Assembly (NCBI RefSeq): GCF_001591825.1
Contig: NZ_BCVQ01000021.1
Location: 1-64,000 of the forward strand
Origin: Rossellomorea vietnamensis NBRC 101237
GTDB lineage: Bacteria; Bacillota; Bacilli; Bacillales; Bacillaceae_B
Direction: 5' to 3'
Length of the DNA stretch: 64,000 nt
Of the stretch, positions 9,410 through 20,514 are shown piece by piece. The position numbers and the translations under genes were made by a program. The notes beneath the pieces were generated by a model that was not told where the DNA came from, ran no database searches, and saw only the letters and a list, made by a program, of their open reading frames with translations. How positions within the stretch are numbered: position 1 is the first letter of the stretch; every line of letters starts with the position of its first letter.

Positions 9410-10806
9410 ACGAAGAATGCGGCGTATTCGGGATATGGGGACATCCCAACGCCGCACAAATTACGTATTACGGACTTCATAGTCTGCAGCATCGGGGACA
9501 AGAGGGAACGGGGATCGTCGTGTCTGACGGCGACACGTTACGCTGCCTAAAAGGGGAAGGCCTCGTGACGGAAGTGTTCCAGGAAGGGACGATCGAGAAG
9601 CTTGAAGGGGATTCGGCCATCGGTCACGTGCGCTATGCGACGGCAGGAGGCGGAGGCTACGAGAACGTCCAGCCTCTTCTCTTTAACTCGCAGAGCGGTA
9701 GTCTTGCTCTTGCCCACAACGGGAATCTGGTCAATGCGAACGCCTTGAAGCACCAGCTTGAAGGACAGGGGAGTATTTTTCAAACAAGCTCGGATACAGA
9801 AGTGCTGGCTCACTTAATTAAAAGAAGCGGGTACTTTAATCTGAAAGATCGCGTGAAAAACGCACTGACGATGTTGAAGGGTGCTTACGCATTTGTCGTC
9901 ATGACAGAAACGGAGATGATGGTGGCATTGGATCCACACGGTCTTCGCCCATTATCTCTCGGTAAGCTTGGGGATGCTTACTGTGTGGCGTCTGAAACAT
10001 GTGCCTTCGATATCGTTGGCGCTGAATTTGTACGGGATATCGAGCCGGGGGAGCTTGTGATCATCAATGATGAGGGATTGACCTCAGAACGGTTTAGTTT
10101 TTCAGGCGGAAATGCGATGTGTACGATGGAATACGTATATTTCTCTAGACCGGACAGCAATATCCAGGGAATCAACGTCCATTCGGCGAGAAAGCGGATG
10201 GGGATGGAACTGGCGAATGAAGCGCCGATTAAGGCAGATGTTGTAACGGGTGTCCCGGATTCCAGCATCTCAAGTGCCATCGGCTATGCGGAAGCTTCAG
10301 GGATTCCGTATGAAATGGGACTGATCAAGAATCGTTACGTAGGCCGTACGTTCATTCAGCCTTCTCAATCCCTTCGTGAACAGGGTGTGAAGATGAAACT
10401 TTCACCTGTAAGGGGAGTCGTTGAGGGTAAGCGTGTCGTCATGGTCGACGATTCCATCGTACGGGGGACAACGAGCAAACGGATTGTCACCATGCTAAAA
10501 GAAGCGGGAGCGAAGGAAGTGCATGTGTGTATCAGTTCACCGCCCATCAAGAACCCTTGCTTCTACGGCATCGATACATCCACTCATGAAGAATTGATCG
10601 CCTCTTCCAACTCAGTGGAGGAAATGCGTCAGATCATCGGTGCGGACTCGCTGACATTCTTAAGTCCGGAAGGCGTGATTAAAGCCATCGGCCGGGATGA
10701 TTCATCGGAGAACCGCGGTCAATGCATGGCTTGCTTTACAGGGAAGTATCCAACGGAAATCTACCCGGATACACTTCATCCACATGAAAAAGAGTTAGTG
10801 AAATAG
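9385..10806 (+). CDS. purF: Amidophosphoribosyltransferase PurF
   Basis: A 473-residue enzyme for the first committed step, PRPP plus glutamine to phosphoribosylamine. Eleven residues precede Cys12 ([11 protein letters not shown]), which in Bacillus PurF becomes the N-terminal nucleophile after propeptide removal. The PRPP-binding stretch [18 protein letters not shown] is intact, and cysteines in NPCFYGID and [10 protein letters not shown] fit the 4Fe-4S cluster ligands known for B. subtilis PurF. ATG 9385 with AAGGAG upstream is the start; the open frame extending back into purL is not used. Overlaps purL by 25 bases. Confidence 0.96.
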   Translation: MPAEIKGLNEECGVFGIWGHPNAAQITYYGLHSLQHRGQEGTGIVVSDGDTLRCLKGEGLVTEVFQEGTIEKLEGDSAIGHVRYATAGGGGYENVQPLLFNSQSGSLALAHNGNLVNANALKHQLEGQGSIFQTSSDTEVLAHLIKRSGYFNLKDRVKNALTMLKGAYAFVVMTETEMMVALDPHGLRPLSLGKLGDAYCVASETCAFDIVGAEFVRDIEPGELVIINDEGLTSERFSFSGGNAMCTMEYVYFSRPDSNIQGINVHSARKRMGMELANEAPIKADVVTGVPDSSISSAIGYAEASGIPYEMGLIKNRYVGRTFIQPSQSLREQGVKMKLSPVRGVVEGKRVVMVDDSIVRGTTSKRIVTMLKEAGAKEVHVCISSPPIKNPCFYGIDTSTHEELIASSNSVEEMRQIIGADSLTFLSPEGVIKAIGRDDSSENRGQCMACFTGKYPTEIYPDTLHPHEKELVK

Positions 10807-10814
10807 GGGGAATC

Positions 10815-11846
10815 ATGATGGCAAATGCGTATCGACAGGCAGGAGTAGATATCGAAGCGGGATACGAATCCGTCGACCGGATCAAAAAGCATGTGAAACG
10901 AACGGCCCGTGAAGGCGTTCTTGGTCAATTGGGAAGCTTCGGAGGAATGTTCGATTTATCTTCATTGAACTTGAGTGAGCCCGTGCTCGTCTCGGGTACA
11001 GATGGAGTCGGAACGAAGCTGAAGCTTGCCTTCATGGCAGACAAACACGATACGATCGGGATCGATTGTGTGGCCATGTGCGTGAATGACATTGTCGTTC
11101 AAGGAGCGGAACCACTGTATTTCTTAGATTATATAGCGACCGGGAAAGCACTCCCGGAGAAGATAGAAGGTATTGTAAAAGGGATTGCGGACGGATGTGA
11201 AATGGCGGGCTGCGCGCTGATCGGCGGAGAAACTGCCGAGATGCCTGGTATGTATTCAGACGAAGAATATGATATTGCCGGCTTCGCTGTAGGTGCCTGT
11301 GAAAAAAAAGAGATCATCACAGGCGAACAAATTTCTGAAGGAAATGTGTTAGTCGGACTGGGGTCCAGTGGTATACACAGTAATGGGTACTCCTTAGTGA
11401 GAAAAGTATTCTTCGAAGATCAGTCGTTTTCTTTGGAAGAATCAATTCCTGAAATCGAGACCACATTAAAGGAAGCATTACTTACACCAACGAAGATTTA
11501 CGTGAAGCCTGTACTGGCGGCACTTAAACAATTCTCCATTAAGGGGATGTCCCATATTACGGGCGGAGGCTTCATTGAAAATATCCCACGGATGCTGCCA
11601 GAAGGTTTGCAAGCAGAGATACAGGAAGGCAGCTGGGATATTCCAAGCATTTACCCTGCCCTTGAGCAGTATGGAGACATTCCGCGCAGTGAAATGTACA
11701 ACATTTTCAATATGGGGATTGGATTTGTGTTAGCTGTAGAGGAAGAGCAAGCAGAAGACATTCTTCGATTCTTCAATGAACAGGGTGAAGACGCCTTTAT
11801 CATTGGACGCGTTTCCGAAGGAACAGGGGTTAGCTTTGTTCGTTGA
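10815..11846 (+). CDS. purM: AIR synthetase PurM
   Basis: A 343-residue phosphoribosylformylglycinamidine cyclo-ligase closing the imidazole ring. [25 protein letters not shown] and [17 protein letters not shown] are the family hallmarks. Eight bases separate it from purF, with a G-rich ribosome binding site. Confidence 0.96.
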   Translation: MMANAYRQAGVDIEAGYESVDRIKKHVKRTAREGVLGQLGSFGGMFDLSSLNLSEPVLVSGTDGVGTKLKLAFMADKHDTIGIDCVAMCVNDIVVQGAEPLYFLDYIATGKALPEKIEGIVKGIADGCEMAGCALIGGETAEMPGMYSDEEYDIAGFAVGACEKKEIITGEQISEGNVLVGLGSSGIHSNGYSLVRKVFFEDQSFSLEESIPEIETTLKEALLTPTKIYVKPVLAALKQFSIKGMSHITGGGFIENIPRMLPEGLQAEIQEGSWDIPSIYPALEQYGDIPRSEMYNIFNMGIGFVLAVEEEQAEDILRFFNEQGEDAFIIGRVSEGTGVSFVR

Positions 11847-11882
11847 GAATAAGGATGAGCATGTCAATAACGGGGGCGAGTC

Positions 11883-12458
11883 ATGAGACAGATTGCCATT
11901 TTTGCATCAGGAAGCGGAAGTAATTTTCAAGCATTGGTAGACGCTGTGCAAAGCGGAACTCTGAAAGCGAATATCAGGCTTCTTGTATGTGACCAGCCGG
12001 GCGCGTTTGTCATTCACCGCGCCCAAACTGCAGGAATCCCAACCTTCGTCTTTCGGGCAAAAGACTATGAAAATAAGCAGGCATTTGAACAGGAAATCCT
12101 AAATGAGCTGGCTCATTTGGGTGTTGATTTTATTGTATTAGCAGGGTATATGAGATTGATCGGTCCAACGCTTCTTGAAAGCTTCGGTGGAAGGATCGTC
12201 AATATCCATCCGTCACTCCTCCCTTCTTTTCCAGGGAAGGACGCCATCGGACAAGCCATCGAAGGTGGGGTGAAGATCACCGGCGTCACGGTTCATTTCG
12301 TAGACGCAGGCATGGACACAGGTGAAATCATCGCACAGGAAATCGTCCGTGTCACAACTGGCGAAACCAGGCAGTCACTGCAGGACAAAATCCAGCACGT
12401 TGAACATCACCTGTACCCAAGCACCCTGAACCACCTCTTCCTCACAACGGGTCACTAA
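11883..12458 (+). CDS. purN: GAR formyltransferase PurN
   Basis: A 191-residue 10-formyltetrahydrofolate-dependent glycinamide ribonucleotide transformylase. It starts IAIFASGSGSNFQAL, and the active-site NIHPSLLPSFPGKDA stretch carries the conserved Asn and His, with the conserved Asp in DAGMDTGEII. The gap to purM is 36 bases with a GGGGGCGAG ribosome binding site. Confidence 0.95.
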   Translation: MRQIAIFASGSGSNFQALVDAVQSGTLKANIRLLVCDQPGAFVIHRAQTAGIPTFVFRAKDYENKQAFEQEILNELAHLGVDFIVLAGYMRLIGPTLLESFGGRIVNIHPSLLPSFPGKDAIGQAIEGGVKITGVTVHFVDAGMDTGEIIAQEIVRVTTGETRQSLQDKIQHVEHHLYPSTLNHLFLTTGH

Positions 12459-12504
12459 AGAGGGGAAGAGTGGTTGCTTTATCATAGTAGTGTGATAAAG
12501 TGGT

Positions 12505-12518
12505 GAGGGACGGACCTT
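12505..12518 (+). repeat. GAGGGACGGACCTY repeat, copy 1 (purN-purH gap)
   Basis: GAGGGACGGACCTT in the 117-base gap between purN and purH; member of the dispersed 14-bp family. Confidence 0.85.
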
Positions 12519-12575
12519 TGATTTCAATATAATGAAATAAAATCAGCAGTACATAAGGCAGAGGAGGATCAGACA

Positions 12576-14110
12576 TTGAAAAAAAGAGCATTGATCAGTG
12601 TTTCAGATAAAAGCGGAGTCATCGAATTTGCGAAAGAATTAAAGACACTGGGGTATGAAATCATTTCGACTGGCGGAACGAAGAAGCTCCTTTTAGAAAA
12701 TGACGTAGACGTCATGGGAGTCGAAGAAGTGACGGGGTTTCCGGAAATCCTTGAAGGTCGCGTAAAGACCCTTCACCCGAATATCCACGGTGGGTTACTT
12801 GCAAAACGCGGTGAAGAAAGCCATCGAAAACAGCTTCAGGAACAAGGAATCGAAGGGATCGACCTCGTATGTGTCAACCTTTATCCGTTCCAACAGACCA
12901 TCTCAAAGCCGAATGTCGGTGTAGAAGAAGCAATTGAGAACATCGATATCGGTGGACCGACCATGTTGCGGGCAGCTGCAAAAAATCATCAGTACGTGAC
13001 GGTCGTAGTAGATGCACTGGACTATGATGAAGTGATTGCCGAGTTAAAGCTTCAAGGTGAATTACCTCTTGAAAAACGACGTAAATTAGCTGCCAAAGTG
13101 TTCCGTCACACGGCAGCTTACGATGCATTCATCGCTGAATACATGACGGACATTTCAGGTGAAGAGCACCCCGAACGTTTTACGAGAACATATGAATTAA
13201 AGCAAACGCTACGCTATGGAGAAAATCCGCATCAGCAGGCTTCATTCTACCGTGCACCACTTGGCTCTGAATTCTCTGTGGCCATGGCTCGACAGCTTCA
13301 CGGAAAAGAACTTTCCTATAATAATATCAATGATGCCAATGCGGCCCTTCAAATCGTAAAAGAATTCACGGAACCGGCCGCCGTCGCCGTGAAGCATATG
13401 AATCCGTGTGGTGTCGGGGTTGGCTCGACCATCCACGAAGCGTTTTCGAAAGCGTATGAAGCGGATTCTACATCCATCTTCGGAGGGATTGTGGCGCTGA
13501 ATCGTATCGTAGATGAAGAAACAGCGAAACAGCTTCATGAAATCTTCCTTGAGATCGTGATCGCTCCTGCGTTCAGTGACCAAGCATTCGAGATCCTTTC
13601 AGGTAAGAAGAACATCCGTTTATTGACGGTACCATTTGAAACCACGAACAAAACCGAGCGTAAGCTAACGACAGTAGAAGGCGGGTTGCTCGTTCAAGCC
13701 GATGACACGTTCACCCTGGAGGATGCGGATCTGAGAGTGGTAACCAAACGTGAACCAACGGAAGCGGAATGGGACAGCATGAAGCTGGGCTGGAAAGTCG
13801 TGAAGCATGTGAAGTCGAACGCAATTGTGGTAACAAATGCTCAAATGACCGTTGGAGTCGGAGCAGGTCAAATGAACCGCGTAGGTGCTGCAAACATTGC
13901 ACTCGAGCAAGCCGGAGTGAAAGCCAAAGGAGCCGCCATGGCATCAGATGCCTTCTTCCCGATGGACGACACCGTAGAAGCAGCTGCCAAAGCAGGCATC
14001 ACAGCCATCATCCAACCTGGAGGCTCCATCCGTGACGAAGATTCCATCAAAAAAGCAGACCAATACGGTATCACCATGGTCATGACAGGAATCCGCCACT
14101 TCAAACATTA

Positions 14111-14111
<1 letters not shown>
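12576..14111 (+). CDS. purH: Bifunctional AICAR transformylase/IMP cyclohydrolase PurH
   Basis: A 511-residue fused enzyme for the last two steps to IMP. The N-terminal third ([31 protein letters not shown]) is the cyclohydrolase; the C-terminal two thirds ([13 protein letters not shown], and [18 protein letters not shown]) is the formyltransferase. Full length. AGGAGGA lies about 8 bases before the ATG. A hairpin with no T-run follows the gene at 14111-14150. Confidence 0.96.
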
Positions 14112-15719
<1,608 letters not shown>

Positions 15720-15754
15720 TACAAACAACTCCTTTAATGAAATATGGATGCAAA

Positions 15755-15808
15755 ATTGCCGAGGGATGTCCTATAAAGAGGGACGGACCTCGGCAATCAT
15801 GCCTTTTT
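15755..15808 (+). terminator. Candidate purine-operon terminator built around repeat copy 4
   Basis: ATTGCCGAGG at 15755-15764 pairs perfectly with CCTCGGCAAT at 15788-15797. The right arm contains the end of a GAGGGACGGACCTC copy (15778-15791). A short T-run follows six bases later, so termination strength is uncertain. Confidence 0.45.
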
Positions 15809-15876
15809 GAAGGGATCCAATCAACAGGATTCCCGCTGTTACGGCATTTCACAGGATGATATGTCCTTTCAGACCC

Positions 15877-16329
15877 TTAAGAATGAAGGTCCGTCCCTTT
15901 AGAACCCGTCAATGCTTCCTGGACTTCCTGGTTGGTGAGTTCTTCGGGGTTGAAGTTGGATTCTTTTTTGGTGTTTTTCGTCGGGTCTTGTGTGTGTTCG
16001 TTTGTTGGTTGGTGCTGGTGCCCATTATCAGTGTGGTCCTTCTTGTCGGATTTCAGCATGTCTTTGAAGTTCATCATATCCTTTGCTTTAAATCCTCCAA
16101 AGCCGCCGTTCTTGCCTTCACCATCTCCACCTTTTTCAAACAGGGCAGTGACAGGGCAATAACGCAGGATTCCTTCTCCGACTTTCATGGCGCCGATTAC
16201 GGCCATGACAAGATAGGAGTCCCTCCATGGACGTCTTGCAAGCTTTGATGTACTCCACGCTAAAATGGTAAATCCAACCGTGATGCGGATCAGGGCATTG
16301 ATGATCCCGATGTTTGATGATACTTTCAT
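15877..16329 (-). CDS. DUF2892 membrane protein with repeat-derived C-terminus
   Basis: A 150-residue protein. The N-terminal part (about 1-65) starts MKVSSNIGIINALIRITVGF and has two hydrophobic segments, as in DUF2892 (YgaP-type) inner-membrane proteins, including the conserved RYCP near residue 57. The rest is a charged, low-complexity tail rich in K, D, H, N and Q. ATG at 16329 follows GGAGGA by eight bases; a longer frame from 16359 lacks a ribosome binding site. The last residues, GSKGTDLHS, are coded by a reverse copy of the dispersed repeat (15886-15899). Role unknown. Confidence 0.75.
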   Translation of the reverse strand: MKVSSNIGIINALIRITVGFTILAWSTSKLARRPWRDSYLVMAVIGAMKVGEGILRYCPVTALFEKGGDGEGKNGGFGGFKAKDMMNFKDMLKSDKKDHTDNGHQHQPTNEHTQDPTKNTKKESNFNPEELTNQEVQEALTGSKGTDLHS

Positions 16330-16454
16330 TTGTAAATTCCTCCTTAATCGAAAATTCACATAATTGTTGTAAACCTTTAATGCGTTAAATAGTAAAATAT
16401 GTTAACATAAATTGAAACTTAAACTAATACCATTCCACTAGAGGAGTGTTCACT

Positions 16455-18194
16455 TTGGAACAGCGCTACAGATGGAAGAACAAACAACTGCGAGAACATG
16501 TACAAGTACTGAATGGAGAATTGTCTCCCAGTCTTCTTTTAAAGAATGCAACATACCTTCACTCGACGTTAAAGAAATGGGTGCAGGGACATATTTGGAT
16601 TTACGGGGACAGGATTGTCTATACTGGTGACCGACTCCCGGAAAACCTTGAAGAGTGCGAAGTGATGGACTGCGAATCACAGTACCTCGTTCCCGGATAT
16701 ATCGAACCGCATGTACACCCGTTTCAGCTTTATAATCCCCAATCTTTTTCCAAGTATGCATCCCAAACCGGTACAACGACATTCGTCAATGATAACCTGA
16801 TGATGTTTTTACAATTGGAAAAAAAGAAAGCGTTTACTTTATTGAGGGAGTTCAGCAAAATGCCGGTCACGATGTACTGGTGGACCCGTTTTGACTCTCA
16901 AACCGAGATGGTCGATGAAGAGGTTACGTTCTCGAATGGGGAAGTGAAATCGTGGCTCGAACATGATTCGGTGCTGCAAGGCGGGGAATTGACCGCATGG
17001 CCGCGGCTTCTTGAAGGAGATGACCTGATCCTTCACTGGATGCAGGAAACCAAACGGATGGGGAAAATTGTGGAAGGTCATCTTCCGGGGGCTTCAGACA
17101 AGACGATTGCCAAGCTCCGCCTATTAGGCATTGATGGCGACCATGAAGCCATGACGGGTGAGGATGTATACAAGCGCCTGATTCAAGGGTTGACCGTCAC
17201 ACTGCGTCATTCCTCGATCCGGCCGGATTTACCGGCTCTGTTAGACGGGTTAAAAGAAAAAGGCATTGATTCATACGATTCCCTTCTCTTTACCACAGAT
17301 GGATCGACACCGGGCTTTTATGAGCAGGGTATCCTGGATTTCATGATCAAAATGGCCATCGACAAGGGCATACCGCCTATCGAAGCCTATAATATGGCAA
17401 GTTACAACGTTGCCAATTATTACAATATCACTCACCTACACGGGATGATCGCTACAGGCCGGGTCGCAAACATTAACTTTCTCTCGGCAAAGGATGATCC
17501 GACTCCGGTCTCCGTGCTTTCAAAGGGTACCTGGGTCCGTAGAAATGGTGACCAGATGGAAGATCCCACCGAAATCAATTGGGGACCTAACGGGTTCACC
17601 CCGTTATCCCTGGATTGGGACGTGGGGTATGACGATCTCCAATTCTCCATGCCGTTTGGGATCGAAATGGTGAACGATGTCATCACCAAGCCTTACTCCA
17701 TTTCCATCAATCCATCAGAGGAATTGCTTGATCCCGATCATGACCAATCCTTCCTCATGTTGTTGGACCGGGATGGCAATTGGAGGATCAGCACCATGAT
17801 CAAAGGATTCTCTAAAGGTGTGATGGGGTTTGCATCGTCTTACTCCAATACAGGGGACATTATCCTGATTGGAAAAAGTAAGCCTGATATGATTGCAGCT
17901 TTCAACAGGATGAAAGAAATCGGTGGCGGGATCGTTCTTGCAGAGAATGGTGAAATCCTGCACGAGATTCCACTGCCATTAAGCGGATTGCTTTCAGAGA
18001 AGGAAATGCCCGAGCTGATTGAGGAAGAAAAAACACTTAAAGACTTATTAAAAGAGAGGGGCTACCGCTTCTCTGATCCGATTTATACATTGCTGTTCCT
18101 TCAGTCCACTCATCTGCCTTATATAAGGATGACACAAAAGGGAATCTATGATGTAATGAAGAAAACGGTACTCTTTCCAACAATAATGCGTTAA
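16455..18194 (+). CDS. yerA: Adenine deaminase-like amidohydrolase YerA
   Basis: A 579-residue protein of the adenine deaminase branch of metal-dependent amidohydrolases. The metal motif HVHP occurs in GYIEPHVHPFQLY, further histidines lie in EGHLPGASDK and GDHEAMTGEDV, and the C-terminal adenine-deaminase domain (about 410-579) is present. Gene order after purD matches B. subtilis yerA, so it likely deaminates adenine or a relative as part of purine salvage; the substrate has not been proven here. TTG 16455 is favoured because GAGGAG ends eight bases before it; GTG 16446 would overlap that site. Confidence 0.85.
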   Translation: MEQRYRWKNKQLREHVQVLNGELSPSLLLKNATYLHSTLKKWVQGHIWIYGDRIVYTGDRLPENLEECEVMDCESQYLVPGYIEPHVHPFQLYNPQSFSKYASQTGTTTFVNDNLMMFLQLEKKKAFTLLREFSKMPVTMYWWTRFDSQTEMVDEEVTFSNGEVKSWLEHDSVLQGGELTAWPRLLEGDDLILHWMQETKRMGKIVEGHLPGASDKTIAKLRLLGIDGDHEAMTGEDVYKRLIQGLTVTLRHSSIRPDLPALLDGLKEKGIDSYDSLLFTTDGSTPGFYEQGILDFMIKMAIDKGIPPIEAYNMASYNVANYYNITHLHGMIATGRVANINFLSAKDDPTPVSVLSKGTWVRRNGDQMEDPTEINWGPNGFTPLSLDWDVGYDDLQFSMPFGIEMVNDVITKPYSISINPSEELLDPDHDQSFLMLLDRDGNWRISTMIKGFSKGVMGFASSYSNTGDIILIGKSKPDMIAAFNRMKEIGGGIVLAENGEILHEIPLPLSGLLSEKEMPELIEEEKTLKDLLKERGYRFSDPIYTLLFLQSTHLPYIRMTQKGIYDVMKKTVLFPTIMR

Positions 18195-18224
18195 AATAGT
18201 AAAGTAAATAGGGGTGTCAAAAAC

Positions 18225-19262
18225 ATGCTGAAAAGAGCTTTGATCATTGCGTTAAGCTCGTTCGCACTTGTCGCATGTAGTTCAGATAAAGAGATAAAGA
18301 AAGAATCTGATAAAGAAGCCGCAACTCCAGTGGTGAAGGAAGAGACAGGCGTAGAAACAGAAGAAATGAATCAGTATCCTTTAACGGGGATGGCTGAAAA
18401 GGAAGAATCAATGAACCGGGCGGTCGCCGTGATGGTGAATAACCATCCGAAGGCAAGGCCCCAATCCGGACTGTCGAAAGCGGATATTGTGTATGAAGTG
18501 TTGGCCGAGGGGGATATCACCCGTTTCTTAGTCATATTCCAAAGCAGGATGCCGAAAGAAATCGGCCCTGTCCGAAGTGCCAGAGATTACTATATAGAGC
18601 TTGCAAAAGGATATGACAGTCTGTATGTCGCTCACGGATACAGTCCTGAGGCGAAAGAAATGCTGAACAATGGTTTTATCGATGACCTTAACGGAATCCA
18701 ATATGACGGGACGTTATTCAAGCGGGCAAGCTTCCGAAAAGCCCCTCATAATTCTTATATCACATATGAACATATCAAAGAGGGAGCGGACAAGAACGGC
18801 TTTGATATGGAGCGACCGCCTGATGCACTGAATTTCAGTGATAAAGGGAAGAGTAACGGGGAAGCTGCAAATTCCGTGATGATTTCATACAATCATAATC
18901 CCCTGTTTAATGCTGTGTATGATTTTAATGAAAAAGAAGGGCGATACGAGCGCTTTTCAAATGGGGAGCAGACCATCGACTATGACTCGAAAGATCCCGT
19001 CCTGATCGAAAATCTTTTCATCGTAGAAGCTCCACATAAGATCGTCGATGACGCGGGGCGCCGGGATATCGACCTCAAATCGGGTGGAGATGCTTACTTG
19101 ATACAGGAAGGGAAGCTCCGGAAGTTACAATGGAAGAATGTGAATGGCCGGATACTTCCTTATGAAAAGAATAAACCTGTGAGCCTGCGGAAAGGCTCGA
19201 CGTGGATCAACGTCATCCCAAGCTCTCCGGGGCTCGCGGGTTCGGTATCCTATCAAGAATAG
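18225..19262 (+). CDS. yerB: Lipoprotein YerB (DUF3048)
   Basis: A 345-residue protein with a lipoprotein signal: MLKRALIIALSSFALVACSS, lipobox LVAC, so Cys18 is the lipidated residue. A short charged linker precedes the DUF3048 region (about 45-345), with NNHPKARPQSGLSKADIVYE as its conserved opening. It is anchored on the outer face of the membrane. Its place before yerC matches B. subtilis. No catalytic role is established. Confidence 0.9.
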   Translation: MLKRALIIALSSFALVACSSDKEIKKESDKEAATPVVKEETGVETEEMNQYPLTGMAEKEESMNRAVAVMVNNHPKARPQSGLSKADIVYEVLAEGDITRFLVIFQSRMPKEIGPVRSARDYYIELAKGYDSLYVAHGYSPEAKEMLNNGFIDDLNGIQYDGTLFKRASFRKAPHNSYITYEHIKEGADKNGFDMERPPDALNFSDKGKSNGEAANSVMISYNHNPLFNAVYDFNEKEGRYERFSNGEQTIDYDSKDPVLIENLFIVEAPHKIVDDAGRRDIDLKSGGDAYLIQEGKLRKLQWKNVNGRILPYEKNKPVSLRKGSTWINVIPSSPGLAGSVSYQE

Positions 19263-19283
19263 AAGGAAAAAGGAGTCTTTTTA

Positions 19284-19583
19284 ATGCAAATAAATAAACT
19301 AAGAGGCAAGGAGTTGGATCAGTTATTCAACGCTGTTCTTTCCCTGCAAGACCTTGAAGAATGTTATCGTTTCTTTGATGACCTTTGCACGATCAACGAA
19401 ATTCAATCACTGGCCCAGCGCCTTGAAGTCGCACGTATGCTTCAGGACGGGAAGACGTATCATAAGATCGAAACTGAAACAGGTGCAAGTACGGCAACGA
19501 TCTCCCGTGTGAAACGCTGCTTGAACTACGGAAATGATGCGTATCAATTGGTACTGGATCGTGTACATCAGGAAGAAAAGTAA
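19284..19583 (+). CDS. yerC: TrpR-like DNA-binding protein YerC
   Basis: A 99-residue member of the YerC/YecD TrpR-like family. The C-terminal half carries a helix-turn-helix: SLAQRLEVARMLQDGKTYHK followed by GASTATISRVKRCL. AAAGGAG precedes the ATG. It lies 21 bases after yerB and is closed by a terminator at 19588-19622. Probably a repressor; targets unknown. Confidence 0.9.
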   Translation: MQINKLRGKELDQLFNAVLSLQDLEECYRFFDDLCTINEIQSLAQRLEVARMLQDGKTYHKIETETGASTATISRVKRCLNYGNDAYQLVLDRVHQEEK

Positions 19584-19587
19584 GAGA

Positions 19588-19622
19588 AGGACCGCTGTCT
19601 ATGACGAGCGGTCTTTCTTTTG
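19588..19622 (+). terminator. Terminator after yerC
   Basis: AGGACCGCT/AGCGGTCTT stem followed by TCTTTTTG. Confidence 0.75.
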
Positions 19623-19743
19623 TCCAAGGGAGATAGTTTTCTTCCCTCTGCTTATACAAAGTTTAACAGCGGACGGGGTGATGCGACAGCCTCCCACAAA
19701 TGATATAATACGTTAGATGGATGTATGAATGGAGGAACAGAGC

Positions 19744-20430
19744 ATGTATGATGTCCAAAAGTGGAGCCATGTGTTTAAACTAGATCCGAATAAGACGATA
19801 GACGATGAAGATTTAGAAGCAGTATGTGAATCGGGAACAGACGCGATCATCGTGGGGGGAACGGACGGTGTAACCCTTGAAAAGGTTCTTGATTTGATGG
19901 CACGAGTGAGACGATATACGGTTCCTTGTATTCTGGAGGTATCAAATTTGGAGTCGATTACTCCCGGCTTCGATTTGTATTTCATTCCGATGGTGATGAA
20001 CAGTCAGAACATGAACTGGGTGACGGGACTGCATCACCAGGCTGTGAAGGAATATGGAGAAATCATGAATTGGGACGAAATCCTTGTAGAAGGATATTGT
20101 ATATTGAACCGTGACTGTAAGGCGGCGAAGGTAACGGAAGCGAACACAGACATTTCAAGTGAAGACGCTGCAGCTTATGCCATGATGGCAGAAAGAATGT
20201 TCAACCTGCCGATCTTTTATCTGGAGTACAGTGGTACATATGGAGATGTTGAAACGGTAAAAGAGGTAAAGGATTCACTGGAAAACACGACATTATTCTA
20301 CGGCGGGGGAATTGAAACCCGGGAGCAGGCGAGGGAAATGGCTGCTGTCTCAGATGTTGTCGTCGTTGGAAATGCTGTATATGACAATCTGAAAGAAGCT
20401 TTAAAGACAGTAAAAGCAGTGAAAGGATAA
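19744..20430 (+). CDS. pcrB: Heptaprenylglyceryl phosphate synthase PcrB
   Basis: A 228-residue TIM-barrel prenyltransferase. It starts [19 protein letters not shown] and carries GGTDGVT and the phosphate-binding [12 protein letters not shown]. In Bacillus PcrB joins heptaprenyl diphosphate to glycerol-1-phosphate. ATG 19744 follows GGAGGAAC; an ATG five codons earlier overlaps the ribosome binding site. The position ahead of pcrA is conserved. Confidence 0.93.
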   Translation: MYDVQKWSHVFKLDPNKTIDDEDLEAVCESGTDAIIVGGTDGVTLEKVLDLMARVRRYTVPCILEVSNLESITPGFDLYFIPMVMNSQNMNWVTGLHHQAVKEYGEIMNWDEILVEGYCILNRDCKAAKVTEANTDISSEDAAAYAMMAERMFNLPIFYLEYSGTYGDVETVKEVKDSLENTTLFYGGGIETREQAREMAAVSDVVVVGNAVYDNLKEALKTVKAVKG

Positions 20431-20482
20431 GGATCGAACTGGTGGTCCTTCCCTGATTGATATATAATAGAAATACAAATAT

Positions 20483-20496
20483 AGAACGTACGTTCG
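20483..20496 (+). promoter_or_regulatory. LexA/SOS box upstream of pcrA
   Basis: AGAACGTACGTTCG contains the perfect dyad GAAC-GTAC-GTTC (20484-20495) and fits the Gram-positive SOS box CGAACRNRYGTTYC at all but the outermost bases. It lies 15 bases downstream of a TATAAT at 20463-20468 and 18 bases before the pcrA start, a position suited to repression. LexA control of pcrA is known in B. subtilis. Confidence 0.78.
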
Positions 20497-20514
20497 TTAT
20501 GGTGGTGTGAGACT

